A stretch of DNA of 64,000 bases from Shewanella morhuae (GTDB taxonomy: Bacteria; Pseudomonadota; Gammaproteobacteria; Enterobacterales; Shewanellaceae), in assembly GCF_900156405.1 (NCBI RefSeq), contig NZ_FTNN01000014.1, positions 1 to 64,000 on the forward strand, written 5' to 3'. The position numbers and the translations under genes were made by a program. Below, piece by piece: positions 9,566-17,840 of this stretch. The notes beneath the pieces are model-generated. The model was not told where the DNA came from. It saw only the letters and a list, made by a program, of their open reading frames with translations, and did no database searches. The stretch's first letter is position 1. Each line of letters begins with the position of its first letter.

Positions 9566-10273
9566 TCAGCTGATACAAGCCACTTCTAAACTCGTCAATG
9601 CACGGCCTTCACCCGGCGCTAACGTGTCATCTAATACAATATCGCCTATAGATAATCGATGTAAGCCAACGACAGGATTGCGAAATCGTCCAAACATCCG
9701 CTTGATTTGATGATACTTACCTTCACTTAAAGTCACTTCGGCCACATTGCGAGTAAGGATCACCAGCTTAGCGGGTTGAGTGGTAATATCTTCAAAACTA
9801 AAGTACATGCCAGCGGAAAATGCAGCAATGTATTCCTCTGTTAATGGGTTAGCTAAACTAACGCGATAGACTTTATTTACCTTCTGGGTCGGCGACATTA
9901 ACGCATCAGACCAACGGCTATCATTGGTCAATAACAGTAAACCTGACGAATTTAAATCTAACCTACCGGCAATATGCAGCTCATCACGGCCTTCGCAATC
10001 AAGCAAATCAATGACCGTTTTATGTTGAGTATCTTTGGTGGCACTCACTACACCTGTTGGCTTATGCAGCATCCAATAAACCGGCGTGTTGGCTTGCAGT
10101 ATTTGATCGCCAAGTTGAATATGCGAAAACTCATCCACTTGTTTATCCATGTCTTTGACAACTAATCCATCGACACTGACGTTACCTGAAAGCAAGAGTT
10201 CACGTACCGCTTTACGGTGAGTTTGTAACTGGTTACAAAGGTAGCGATCGAGTCGGCCGCGCTTAGATTGCAT
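9566..10273 (-). CDS. rsuA: 16S rRNA pseudouridine(516) synthase RsuA
   Basis: A 235-aa pseudouridine synthase of the RsuA branch: N-terminal S4 domain (about 6-52), then the catalytic motif HIAGRLDLNSSGL with predicted nucleophile D106, and the conserved LSEGKYHQIKRMF motif. Length, the S4 domain and overall similarity to E. coli RsuA (231 aa) favour U516 of 16S rRNA over the RluB/E/F targets. The family paralogues are close, so the exact target is inferred. Confidence 0.87.
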   Translation of the reverse strand: MQSKRGRLDRYLCNQLQTHRKAVRELLLSGNVSVDGLVVKDMDKQVDEFSHIQLGDQILQANTPVYWMLHKPTGVVSATKDTQHKTVIDLLDCEGRDELHIAGRLDLNSSGLLLLTNDSRWSDALMSPTQKVNKVYRVSLANPLTEEYIAAFSAGMYFSFEDITTQPAKLVILTRNVAEVTLSEGKYHQIKRMFGRFRNPVVGLHRLSIGDIVLDDTLAPGEGRALTSLEVACIS

Positions 10274-10433
10274 AACACCACAAATGACGAAATATGAATG
10301 GAATGGCTATTCTATCAGGATGATCGTTGCGCTCATAGCGAGCCATTACCACTCTATGTAACGAAGATTTTCGGGACTAAATTGGATCGCACTCGCTAAA
10401 TTTTGTTAAGCTAGGCGCTTAATTCATCTTACT

Positions 10434-11351
10434 GTGAGTGGTTGCCGCATCAAAAACTTATCTGCAAATCCCGTTATACAATATTCGAACCCGCTATTTT
10501 TAGCCTTATTTTTAGTGATGCTTGCGAGCTCTTTTTTCGCTCAAGCTAATGATACCTCTAGCCCGCCCGCAGCACCTCAACCTTCCGCCATACATGATAA
10601 ACCGCTTATCGAGCGTTATGTTCTCGATGAACTTAAGTTACTTAGACACGATCAACAGGATCTCGAACGACGCCTCACGATTGATATTACCGATCGCGAG
10701 CTGGCAGTAGCCAATGCGTCGATGAATTACGCTAATGTCACTGTGACTTACTTCTTCTACATCATTGCGGGGGTCGCTTCTTTAGTCGCTTTTATTGGCT
10801 GGCAATCCCTGCGGGAAATCAAAACACATACCGCCAAACTGGCAGCTAATCAGCTACAAAGTATTGCTGAGCAATATGAAAATAAATTTAAAGCATTAGA
10901 GCAAGAACTTCAGCGTAAGAGTCGCACGATCACAGACAATAATCGCGAGATTGAAATTATTAATGAGATCCATAATCTCTGGTTGCGTGCCCAAAGCGCA
11001 CAAACCCCAGAACAAAAGATAGAAGTCTATGATGAAATACTCACGGTTCGACCGGGGGATTTAGAGGCGCTGACCTACAAGGCTGATGCGGCCATGGAAA
11101 TGCGCGAGTTTAACTGGGCACAAAGCCTATGTAATCGCGTATTAGAGGTTGACCCCACTAACGCCCACGCGTTTTATCAAAGAGCCTGTGCTTTTGCCTG
11201 TTTAGGGGTTGAAGAAAGAGCAATTTCTGATTTGGAGCGCGCTATCGATAACAGCGCTTCGTTTAAGGAACTGGCTTTAGATGAGGCTGATTTTTCACAA
11301 CTTAAAGGGCACCAACGTTTCGATACGCTATTGGCTTATCACGAACCTTAA
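10434..11351 (+). CDS. TPR-containing inner-membrane protein, function unknown
   Basis: A 305-aa protein. The N-terminus has a signal-like hydrophobic segment (PLFLALFLVMLASSFFAQA, about 20-39). A second membrane helix (FFYIIAGVASLVAFIGWQSL, about residues 104-123) follows, then a coiled coil (about 145-185), and the C-terminal half carries two to three TPR-like repeats (DEILTVRPGDLEALTYKADA; CNRVLEVDPTNAHAFYQRAC). The topology suggests a short periplasmic segment and a cytoplasmic coiled-coil/TPR domain, or a cleaved signal plus one anchor. The GTG start has only weak AGG spacing and could be wrong; ATG at 10518 is an alternative. I do not recognise a named family. Confidence 0.7.
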   Translation: MSGCRIKNLSANPVIQYSNPLFLALFLVMLASSFFAQANDTSSPPAAPQPSAIHDKPLIERYVLDELKLLRHDQQDLERRLTIDITDRELAVANASMNYANVTVTYFFYIIAGVASLVAFIGWQSLREIKTHTAKLAANQLQSIAEQYENKFKALEQELQRKSRTITDNNREIEIINEIHNLWLRAQSAQTPEQKIEVYDEILTVRPGDLEALTYKADAAMEMREFNWAQSLCNRVLEVDPTNAHAFYQRACAFACLGVEERAISDLERAIDNSASFKELALDEADFSQLKGHQRFDTLLAYHEP

Positions 11352-11412
11352 ACACAAGAATATTGATAGCGGTTCTATCGTGATTTGGTCCACTTCTTGA
11401 CTCAGTTATCAA

Positions 11413-11451
11413 CTCTGTGATGTTTTATACAATAGATAAAGCATCGCAGAG
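11413..11451. terminator. Long hairpin between convergent genes
   Basis: CTCTGTGATGTTTTAT (11413-11428) pairs over 16 bp with ATAAAGCATCGCAGAG (11436-11451), two G-T pairs, 7-nt loop. It lies between two convergent genes and probably terminates both transcripts, although neither side has a long T-run. Confidence 0.5.
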
Positions 11452-11464
11452 GAGTTGTTTAAGG

Positions 11465-12091
11465 TCACTTTAAAGTGATGACTTCAATTTTATATGCACA
11501 GCGGCGTGCGCCTTCAATAATATGTTCTTCACGGGTCACCACGGCAATATCAGCGAATAACTGCTGAAAAAGATGTAACTCTGAACGGCAAAAATTTAAA
11601 CATTTGGTGGCTGCAGCGCAAATAGGACAATGATTTTCTAGTAGAAAATATACGCCACCCATTTGCTCCATCGTCGCCATATAGCCTTCGTTTGAACGCA
11701 GCTGCACAAGTATCGCCAAACGAGTAGGAATATCTGTCGCCCCTACCATCGCGGCACGATATTGGATTAACGCACTTTGCTCCCGATGGTCAATTAACTT
11801 GTCTAAGCCTTGATCGCCAAAAATCATTCTCACCGAATCAATTAGCTGTACCGTCAATTCTTCATGGCGATCAGCAAAGTGAACTCGGCTTTGCTCAGTC
11901 AAAGTCCAATACCGCGTTGGCCGACCACGCCCCTCAGCTCTATCTTCAATATCCACATCGCCAGTGTCTTCTAAGGCTTGAAGATGTTGACGCACACCCA
12001 TAGTTGTTAACACCAATTCTTCCGCTAAGGTTTTAGCCGTTAACGGGCCATGCAACTTGAGCAATTGAATAATTTTATCAGTGGTTTTCAT
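11465..12091 (-). CDS. SufR/ArsR-like transcriptional regulator with C-terminal cysteine cluster
   Basis: A 208-aa regulator. Residues 5-60 form a winged helix-turn-helix (LHGPLTAKTLAEELVLTTMG... wing GRGRPTRYWTLT), as in SufR/DeoR-like proteins. The C-terminal half holds C155-P-I-C158, C164, C168 and C198 (GARRCAYKI), the layout seen in regulators of the SufR type that bind a 4Fe-4S cluster. Redox or Fe-S sensing is therefore likely but inferred. It is divergent from a flavin reductase gene, with a 20-bp palindrome in the shared promoter region, so it probably controls that gene and itself. Confidence 0.8.
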   Translation of the reverse strand: MKTTDKIIQLLKLHGPLTAKTLAEELVLTTMGVRQHLQALEDTGDVDIEDRAEGRGRPTRYWTLTEQSRVHFADRHEELTVQLIDSVRMIFGDQGLDKLIDHREQSALIQYRAAMVGATDIPTRLAILVQLRSNEGYMATMEQMGGVYFLLENHCPICAAATKCLNFCRSELHLFQQLFADIAVVTREEHIIEGARRCAYKIEVITLK

Positions 12092-12176
12092 CTGTTATCT
12101 CCAATTTAAGCCAGAGCATTATCGCTGAACCACCATCGCTTTAATAGATTAAATAAACTTTTTTATTTACTTTATC

Positions 12177-12196
12177 CTTTACAATATTAAGTAAAG
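12177..12196. promoter_or_regulatory. Candidate operator of the SufR-like regulator
   Basis: CTTTAC-N8-GTAAAG, a perfect 6-bp inverted repeat around the near-symmetrical AATATTAA, sits in the 147-bp divergent promoter region between the regulator and the FMN reductase gene. Its place and symmetry fit a dimeric regulator; binding is inferred. Confidence 0.5.
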
Positions 12197-12238
12197 TGAT
12201 TACCTTACAATTAAATTATAAACAAATAGGTTTACTTA

Positions 12239-12853
12239 ATGAAATTACTCATTATCAGCAGCAGTCAAAGACTTGACTCACAGAGTGCAAAAGTTGGGCG
12301 CTATATTGCCGACAGCAGCTTTCTATCACCCCATACGATGGGATACGACGCCATACATCACTTAGAATTATGCCGTTTTGAACTGCCCTTTTGGGATGGT
12401 GAAGAACACAGTAAAGGTAAGCACTGGCCCGAAATAGAACAAAAAATCGATGAAGCTGATGCATTAGTGCTAATCACCCCTGAATGGGGCGGTATGGCAT
12501 CACCACTTCTGAAGAACTTTTTATTGATGTGCACTCGCGAAGAAACTGCCCATAAACCAGCACTATTAATCTCAGTATCCACTGGAATTGGCGGTACTTA
12601 CCCCATCGTTGAAGTAAAGATGAATGCGCTCAAAAATAATAAATTAGTGCCGATTCCCGACCACTTAATTATTCGCAATGTTAGCAATGTGCTAAATCCA
12701 ATACCCGAGGATGCTCGCGATATCGCACTCAGGGAAAGAGTGCAATACAGCTTACATATGCTGCATCAATATGCCCAAGCCCTGGCACCTATTCGTGAAC
12801 GACACGCAAATCAAGCGTACCCAAAACAGCAAGAGTACTGTTACGGTATGTGA
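12239..12853 (+). CDS. NADPH-dependent FMN reductase family protein
   Basis: A 204-aa flavodoxin-fold oxidoreductase. The N-terminal phosphate-binding strand-loop is KLLIISSSQRLDSQSAK, and the middle shows the family pattern LVLITPEWGGMASPLLKNFL, where the loop contacts FMN. Such enzymes reduce flavins, quinones, chromate or azo compounds; the substrate here is not evident. It is divergent from the SufR-like regulator and followed 56 nt later by a VOC-family gene in the same direction, likely one transcript. AGG lies about 9 nt before the ATG. Confidence 0.85.
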   Translation: MKLLIISSSQRLDSQSAKVGRYIADSSFLSPHTMGYDAIHHLELCRFELPFWDGEEHSKGKHWPEIEQKIDEADALVLITPEWGGMASPLLKNFLLMCTREETAHKPALLISVSTGIGGTYPIVEVKMNALKNNKLVPIPDHLIIRNVSNVLNPIPEDARDIALRERVQYSLHMLHQYAQALAPIRERHANQAYPKQQEYCYGM

Positions 12854-12909
12854 GCGGCTTGAGATTTTAACCACCAGTAACAGACTAAAATCATTACAAG
12901 GAACGCATT

Positions 12910-13326
12910 ATGATTCATTTAGAACATATTAACTTAGTGGTAGACGACATTCCCGCAGCACTACGTTTTTATCAAGCAGCTTTTCCTCACTGGCGTGTTC
13001 GCGGTGGCGATAAAAGCTCTTGGTACGGCAAACCCCGCAATTGGATTCATTTTGGTGATGATTATCAATATATTGCTTTTAGTGATAATGGTGAGGGAGA
13101 AAATCGAGATTTAACCGGCCACCAAATAGGCCTCGCACACTTTGCCTTTGTGACCGACAATTTAGATGCTGTGATAGACAGATTAACCCAAGCAGGATTC
13201 CCCATTGCCAAAGAAGGTATGGAGGATCCCTATCGACGCAATATTTACTTCTTCGACGCACACGGCTTTGAAGTCGAGTTTGTCCAGTATCTGAGTGACA
13301 TGCCTACCGAGCGAAACCGTTATTAA
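12910..13326 (+). CDS. VOC (glyoxalase/bleomycin resistance) family protein
   Basis: A 138-aa single-unit vicinal-oxygen-chelate protein. It shows the two beta-alpha-beta-beta-beta modules: MIHLEHINLVVDDIPAALRFY at the start, then IGLAHFAFVTDNLDAVIDRL and YFFDAHGFEVEFVQYLSD at the end. H6 in the first strand, H78 region (LAHFAF) and the final Glu are candidate metal ligands. The substrate is unknown. An AAGG site precedes the ATG (ACAAGGAACGCATT). It shares a likely transcript with the flavin reductase, hinting at handling of oxidised or electrophilic compounds. Confidence 0.85.
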   Translation: MIHLEHINLVVDDIPAALRFYQAAFPHWRVRGGDKSSWYGKPRNWIHFGDDYQYIAFSDNGEGENRDLTGHQIGLAHFAFVTDNLDAVIDRLTQAGFPIAKEGMEDPYRRNIYFFDAHGFEVEFVQYLSDMPTERNRY

Positions 13327-13334
13327 GCCGCATC

Positions 13335-13394
13335 GTTATGTCAGTATTGGTATTAAATACCGACATAACCTGAGTGAGTAGCATAAGCTACTCA
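13335..13394. terminator. Two tandem hairpins between convergent genes
   Basis: Hairpin 1: GTTATGTCAGTATT (13335-13348) with AATACCGACATAAC (13356-13369), one mismatch. Hairpin 2: perfect TGAGTAGC (13375-13382) with GCTACTCA (13387-13394), loop ATAA; it overlaps the stop codon of the leftward DUF1971 gene. No T-run follows, so they may be roadblock or stability elements as much as terminators. Confidence 0.5.
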
Positions 13395-13726
13395 TTTCGC
13401 TCAGATTGCTGCTGCGCGACAATCTCTGAATCTTTTTGGGCATAAAAGTGGATCCTAAACTCGGTATCATCGGTCATCAGCTCCACTTTATGCCAATACT
13501 CAGGATGAGAAATAGCCGTTTCTCCGGCATTAATGACGATTTGTTTGTCTAACTCGCCCCTTCTGTCGGTAAAACCGTAAAAGGTCAGCTGGCCGGCTAA
13601 CACTTGAATTTGCCCATACACGCCAGCCTTGGTGTTGTGCATATGCAGCAACATTTTAGGGACACTATCATGGGAGAAAATGGGCGTTGATTTATAATTA
13701 ACAAAATCTTTAGGAATTAAGGCCAT
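13388..13726 (-). CDS. DUF1971 cupin-like protein (YeaR / TehB C-terminal type)
   Basis: A 112-aa protein with the DUF1971 pattern: STPIFSHDSVPKMLLHMHNTKAGVYGQI, then AGETAISHPEYWHKVELM. This is a small cupin-like domain found alone (YeaR, nitrate/NO-induced in E. coli) or fused to tellurite methyltransferase. Histidines in the HMHNTK and HPEYWHKV stretches could bind a metal. The actual activity is unknown. It is a single leftward gene convergent with the VOC gene. Confidence 0.8.
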   Translation of the reverse strand: MALIPKDFVNYKSTPIFSHDSVPKMLLHMHNTKAGVYGQIQVLAGQLTFYGFTDRRGELDKQIVINAGETAISHPEYWHKVELMTDDTEFRIHFYAQKDSEIVAQQQSERNE

Positions 13727-13937
13727 AATGCGACTACGCTCCTTGAATAAATGGTTGAGAATCTAATAAATCTGACGACACACTCACTATAACGGTTACC
13801 GCATTGCAGTCCAACCCACTTGCCTAATTGCAAAGATATTAAGTGGTAAAATCACCCTCTTTCTCAAGCGTCTAGTTACTTTGTCATTGGTAATCGCTAC
13901 ACTAGCGCCTTAAGCTTGACCTCAATTAGATGACATT

Positions 13938-14408
13938 ATGCCAACGCCTTATTCCTATTCGACCACCTATATTTTAGATAAAGCTCATTTTGAAGAATGC
14001 TATAGTCAATCAGTCATACCCGATCCCACGCTTAAACCCTACTACAAAGCCATTGGATTATTTCTAATAGGTATTGCGCTTATTTTCAGTGGCATTAGTC
14101 TGTATTTAGCTTACTTTTTTGTTGGATTAGGTGTTATCGAAGCGCTCAATGTGAAGTATCACAAGGCTTGGTGGCTAATGCGGCAGATGATGAGTAAAGC
14201 CGCTAGTAATGAGGTGAGTCTTACAATTGATGAGTTAGGTATTCACACTCAATCGATGTCGGTGACTAGCCAAATTTTATGGACCGATATTTACCGGATT
14301 AAAGAAACCGAAAAGGGCTTTTTAATCACCCACAAAGCGGGCACGAGTTATGTTTCATTACGTAGTTTAGATGAGGCTGCTGCAGCCTATATTAAAACTA
14401 AAATCTAA
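13938..14408 (+). CDS. YcxB-like membrane protein
   Basis: A 156-aa protein with two closely spaced hydrophobic segments (about residues 36-53 and 54-71) forming a helical hairpin, then a C-terminal beta domain with the YcxB-like ending (SLTIDELGIHTQS...TDIYRIKETEKGFLI). Such proteins are widespread and of unknown function; the C-terminal domain probably faces the cytoplasm. Monocistronic, with a clear terminator 22 nt after the stop. Confidence 0.75.
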   Translation: MPTPYSYSTTYILDKAHFEECYSQSVIPDPTLKPYYKAIGLFLIGIALIFSGISLYLAYFFVGLGVIEALNVKYHKAWWLMRQMMSKAASNEVSLTIDELGIHTQSMSVTSQILWTDIYRIKETEKGFLITHKAGTSYVSLRSLDEAAAAYIKTKI

Positions 14409-14430
14409 TGTTGCTAAAAAAAATCCAAAT

Positions 14431-14458
14431 AAAAGGCTGATCCATATCAGCCTTTTTT
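14431..14458. terminator. Bidirectional terminator
   Basis: AAAAGGCTGAT (14431-14441) / ATCAGCCTTTT (14446-14456), loop CCAT, with T-runs on the plus strand (TTTTTT) and A-runs upstream. It separates the YcxB-like gene from the convergent acetate transporter gene. Confidence 0.9.
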
Positions 14459-14480
14459 ACAGCTACACATGCGCTAAGGG

Positions 14481-15044
14481 TTACAGCTTTAGTTCACCAA
14501 TCGGTAAAATCGTGCGGCCATACTCATTATTAAGTACCTGCGCCATCGCAAAATAAATTGCACTCGCGCCGCAAATGATACCTTCAAAGCCCGCAATAGT
14601 GCCGATTAAGACATTGCCGGTAAAATCACGTGCTGCAAGCAAAAAAAACAAAATAGTCAATGAAGCAAAGACAAACTGCTTAGCTCTGGGATAACGCAAA
14701 GAACCCACAAACATAAATGCAGTAAATATGCCCCACAGCGTCAAATACCACCCCATAAAATACGTTGGACTGGCCGCAATACCCGCATTAGGCATCAGAA
14801 TTAACCCCACCAGTGTTAACCAAAACAAACCGTATGAGGTAAATGCCGTCGTACCGAAAGTATCGCCGCGCATAAAACACATAATACCCACAATCACTTG
14901 ACCAATGCCGCCGTAAAAAATCCCCATGGCTAAGATCATCGAATCAATAGGGAAATAACCCGCGTTATGGATATTTAATAAAATCGTTGTCATACCAAAG
15001 CCCATTAAACCCAGTGGTGCCGGATTAGCCAATTTTGCAGACAC
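14481..15044 (-). CDS. satP: Acetate/succinate transporter, GPR1/FUN34/YaaH (SatP) family
   Basis: A 187-aa inner-membrane protein with six hydrophobic helices and the family signature NPAPLGLMGFGMTT at residues 7-20. Members take up acetate (and succinate) with protons. The start is GTG at 15044, with AGGGGA eight bases upstream. Family membership is secure; the substrate is inferred from characterised E. coli SatP. The gene stands alone. Confidence 0.92.
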   Translation of the reverse strand: MSAKLANPAPLGLMGFGMTTILLNIHNAGYFPIDSMILAMGIFYGGIGQVIVGIMCFMRGDTFGTTAFTSYGLFWLTLVGLILMPNAGIAASPTYFMGWYLTLWGIFTAFMFVGSLRYPRAKQFVFASLTILFFLLAARDFTGNVLIGTIAGFEGIICGASAIYFAMAQVLNNEYGRTILPIGELKL

Positions 15045-15956
15045 TGCATTCCCCTATAAGATAAATAATTCAATAAAAAAATCAATAGCATTAGCTATTA
15101 ACCTTCTATTTGCACATCAGCAAGAGCGGCGCATTCTAGAGAATAACAATACCGTTAGCAAAGGAATCATTTAAAACAGGTAGTTACAACAAAAAATCAT
15201 TTAAAAACATCATGTTAAATATTTTAAAATACAAAACAAAGTCATTCTAAAAAACACGTAGAAATTAATCCTTTTTAATTCAATATCCTAAAATAAAAAT
15301 CGCCTGCAACCTGCTTCAGGTCGCATTTAATACCAATTTCTACAGCTAGCGCATTATTCAGCTATAAACACTCAAAAATCATCACCATAAATGAAGGGTA
15401 AAACTGCGAAAATTATGCTCTTTACCGCAAATTAACCCTTAAGGTGACGAAAGCGGCACTTTTGGCAGAAACCCACATTTTAGAACGCTAATGGTCTATA
15501 TGGGTTGAACGCTTAAGTTTTAGCTAGAATTCAGGGAGCATTATTCAGGGAGCATAAATTTTGCGACATGACTTTCAAGGCATAAAACTTGTACAGCTAA
15601 CAGCGCATATTGATACTGACATCAAACTCTATAGACAATATTTATCTATGGATAAAACACATTGGTAAAATACCGACTTAACTCGCGAGCCGTAGAGTAC
15701 AACTTTAATTACCCATAGCTTAAACCGCGTGAAATACCGGGAGGATGGCATAATTGAAACTCGTGAAGGTAACTAAATCACTCCACTGACCTGAAGCGAA
15801 TCAAGGGAAAATAGCAAAAAAACACTTAACCTCAAAAGGTCAAAATTATTTATATCAAAAACAGAATAGCAGTGCTAAATTGCGATGGTTGACGCAGTTA
15901 TATTAAGAGGATACTTCTTGAACTGTTGTTAACAATACATAACTAAAGGAAATAAT
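15045..15956. other. 912-nt stretch without a recognisable gene
   Basis: No open frame with coding character or RNA gene was recognised on either strand. The left third is very A/T-rich and contains the satP promoter region. A perfect tandem repeat of ATTCAGGGAGCAT(T/A) lies at 15529-15556. The right end holds the promoter and AAAGGAAA ribosome site of the small secreted protein gene. It may contain an unannotated small RNA or decayed gene, but nothing in it can be named. Confidence 0.6.
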
Positions 15957-16193
15957 ATGAAGAAGTTATCAGCTGTTTTTACCTTATTAGCATTAGTTAG
16001 TGCCACTTCGTTTGCTGACGATTCAAGTTTACCGTCTGCACCCGCAGCCGATGTAGCTCAGCTGAAAGAAGTCTGTCAACAGATGGCCTCTGAAGATCAA
16101 GTCGAGAATGCGGAACTTACACAATATGTGCTGGACTGTGTAAATGATCAACTCACTGAGATAGGCTACAAATCGGTTACTGAGGTCAATTAA
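15957..16193 (+). CDS. Small secreted protein with two cysteines, function unknown
   Basis: A 78-aa precursor with a textbook signal peptide (MKKLSAVFTLLALVSATSFA, cleavage after A20). The mature part is about 58 residues, acidic, and predicted helical, with only two cysteines (C40 and C61) 21 residues apart, so one periplasmic disulfide is likely. An AAAGGAAATAAT ribosome site sits well placed before the ATG, and a terminator follows, supporting a real short gene. No family recognised. Confidence 0.75.
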   Translation: MKKLSAVFTLLALVSATSFADDSSLPSAPAADVAQLKEVCQQMASEDQVENAELTQYVLDCVNDQLTEIGYKSVTEVN

Positions 16194-16246
16194 TCTTCAT
16201 TCAAATCTCATCGTATTATCGCAAAACATAAGCTCTATATTCATCC

Positions 16247-16282
16247 AATGCCATTCACATCAGCGAATGGCATTATTATTTA
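16247..16282 (+). terminator. Terminator of the small secreted protein gene
   Basis: AATGCCATTC (16247-16256) / GAATGGCATT (16265-16274), perfect 10-bp stem with an 8-nt loop, followed by ATTATTTAT. The remaining 280 nt to the next gene are A/T-rich; TACATGTAATTA near 16400 loosely resembles an RstA box, but the match is weak. Confidence 0.7.
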
Positions 16283-16560
16283 TAATTTAAATAATCACTT
16301 AACGACAGCTGACCTTATTTGGGTTAAAAGCCAAATGTAATAATGGCTCGTTTAAATCTTAAAAAACCAATCATAACACCATGTGAAAATAGGTTTTTTT
16401 ACATGTAATTAATGCATTACAACTTCTAGGCTCTACATTTATTCTATTTACACGATAACTGTATCACTTTGCATCACCCCTTATGAAACCGCTGTTGAAT
16501 TTTTCGTAAAGTGCTACTCTGTCCTCCAGTACAGGCAACTGCAGCTTTAATCGTTAAATC

Positions 16561-17424
16561 ATGCACCGGATCCTATTTATCCTCATTGTTAGCTTAAGTA
16601 TTTTGCCTTCAATTGGAATGGCGAAGCAGACTTGCGTGCCTGAAAGTCAATGCATTGAGATGAACAACTGGGACTTAGGTGTTGCGATTGGCTGGGGACA
16701 AAAATCTAATCCATTAAAAGACTTTAATGATATACCTCTATTTTTTATTCCGACCATCGCCTATTACGGTAACAACTGGTTCTTTGATAATGGCAATTTA
16801 GGTTACACCTTAGCCGAGCAAGAAAGCTTTACCATCAACTTAGTGACCAGTTATAGCTTAGATAGAGCCTATTTTTATCGCTGGGACCCATCGAATGTTT
16901 TTTTAGAGCGTAGTAGCCAGATGCCGACAAAGGCAACGACAAATTTAGCATTAACCACAGAACCAGAAGCAGAGTTTAATACGCTAGAAACGCGAAATTT
17001 CACTATGCTTGGCGGCGCTGAAGCCTTTATCTATACAAGGTTGGGGATTGTTCGCCTAGCCTACACCCACGATATGTTTAATGTTCACCAAGGTTCTGAA
17101 GCCCAAATAAAGTGGAGCAATGGCTGGGAGGTCGATCGTTTCATTTTTGAATTTGCATTGATATTTGATTGGAAGAGCCAAGCCGTGGTGGATTATTATT
17201 ACGGCGTTCGGCCCAGTGAAAACGCTTACTGGAGCGAACACTACCAAGCAAAATCGGGGTGGAATAAAGGTGCAGAAATAACAACTCGTTATGTATTAAC
17301 TGACAATTGGGATCTACTGTTGGCAGTTCGTTATACTCAAATAGCCGATGAAATTGCCGCCAGCCCCTTGTTAATACAAGACTATAGCCGCACCTATTTT
17401 GTCGGTGCTGCTTATAGGTTCTAA
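16561..17424 (+). CDS. MipA/OmpV family outer-membrane protein
   Basis: A 287-aa outer-membrane protein: signal peptide (cleavage after ...GMA, about residue 21), alternating hydrophobic strands throughout, and a C-terminal FVGAAYRF ending in phenylalanine, the BAM recognition signal. The glycine/aromatic pattern (WDLGVAIGWG near residue 38; IPTIAYYGNNWFFDNGNLGY) is typical of MipA/OmpV. The family includes porin-like and scaffolding proteins; the role here is unknown. It heads a four-gene unit with a DUF3019 protein and an RstA/RstB-type two-component system; the stop is 5 nt before the next start. Confidence 0.88.
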   Translation: MHRILFILIVSLSILPSIGMAKQTCVPESQCIEMNNWDLGVAIGWGQKSNPLKDFNDIPLFFIPTIAYYGNNWFFDNGNLGYTLAEQESFTINLVTSYSLDRAYFYRWDPSNVFLERSSQMPTKATTNLALTTEPEAEFNTLETRNFTMLGGAEAFIYTRLGIVRLAYTHDMFNVHQGSEAQIKWSNGWEVDRFIFEFALIFDWKSQAVVDYYYGVRPSENAYWSEHYQAKSGWNKGAEITTRYVLTDNWDLLLAVRYTQIADEIAASPLLIQDYSRTYFVGAAYRF

Positions 17425-17429
17425 TATTA

Positions 17430-17840
17430 GTGACGCTGTCTCAATTAAGCTGGCTGGCTTTGATCGGTTTAAGCCTCAGTTTAGTAAGCCCACATTTAGC
17501 ACAAGCTAATAGCCGCGATGCTGCACTTAAACTGACACCTGAAATTTGTATCACTAGTTCAGATAATCAAGCCTGCGACATCGATATAGAACTACACTGG
17601 ACATTAGCCAAAAATGAGCTTGTCTGTATTTTATCTGACAATATTGCCTATCCAAAATGGTGTAGCGATTCCGTTTTAACAAATAATTTACAGATGAAAA
17701 TTCATACCTCAACGGACATTGAATTTATCATGGTGAGTAAAGACAGTAACCAAACGTTGGCGAGCGCCAAACTTAAAATCACTTCTGCAGCACAACCTCA
17801 GGTTCGCAGACGTTATCGCAACCCTTGGAGTTTATTTTAA
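17430..17840 (+). CDS. DUF3019 periplasmic protein
   Basis: A 136-aa protein with a signal peptide (cleavage after ...LAQA, about residue 26). The mature domain carries four cysteines (CITSSDNQACDIDIELHW; LVCILSD; KWCSDS) likely forming two disulfides, and a beta-rich pattern, matching DUF3019. It begins with GTG five bases after mipA. Its TAA stop shares a base with the ATG of the response regulator (TAATG), so translation is coupled. Function unknown; a periplasmic signal or accessory role for the following sensor kinase is a guess from context. Confidence 0.8.
   Translation: MTLSQLSWLALIGLSLSLVSPHLAQANSRDAALKLTPEICITSSDNQACDIDIELHWTLAKNELVCILSDNIAYPKWCSDSVLTNNLQMKIHTSTDIEFIMVSKDSNQTLASAKLKITSAAQPQVRRRYRNPWSLF

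Noticed and set aside
9468..9710. 80-codon rightward ORF after hmp
   Set aside because: Covers the hmp terminator and runs antisense into rsuA.
16390..16430. RstA box upstream of the mipA-like gene
   Set aside because: TACATGTAATTA matches only the first half of the published box well; too weak to list as a site.
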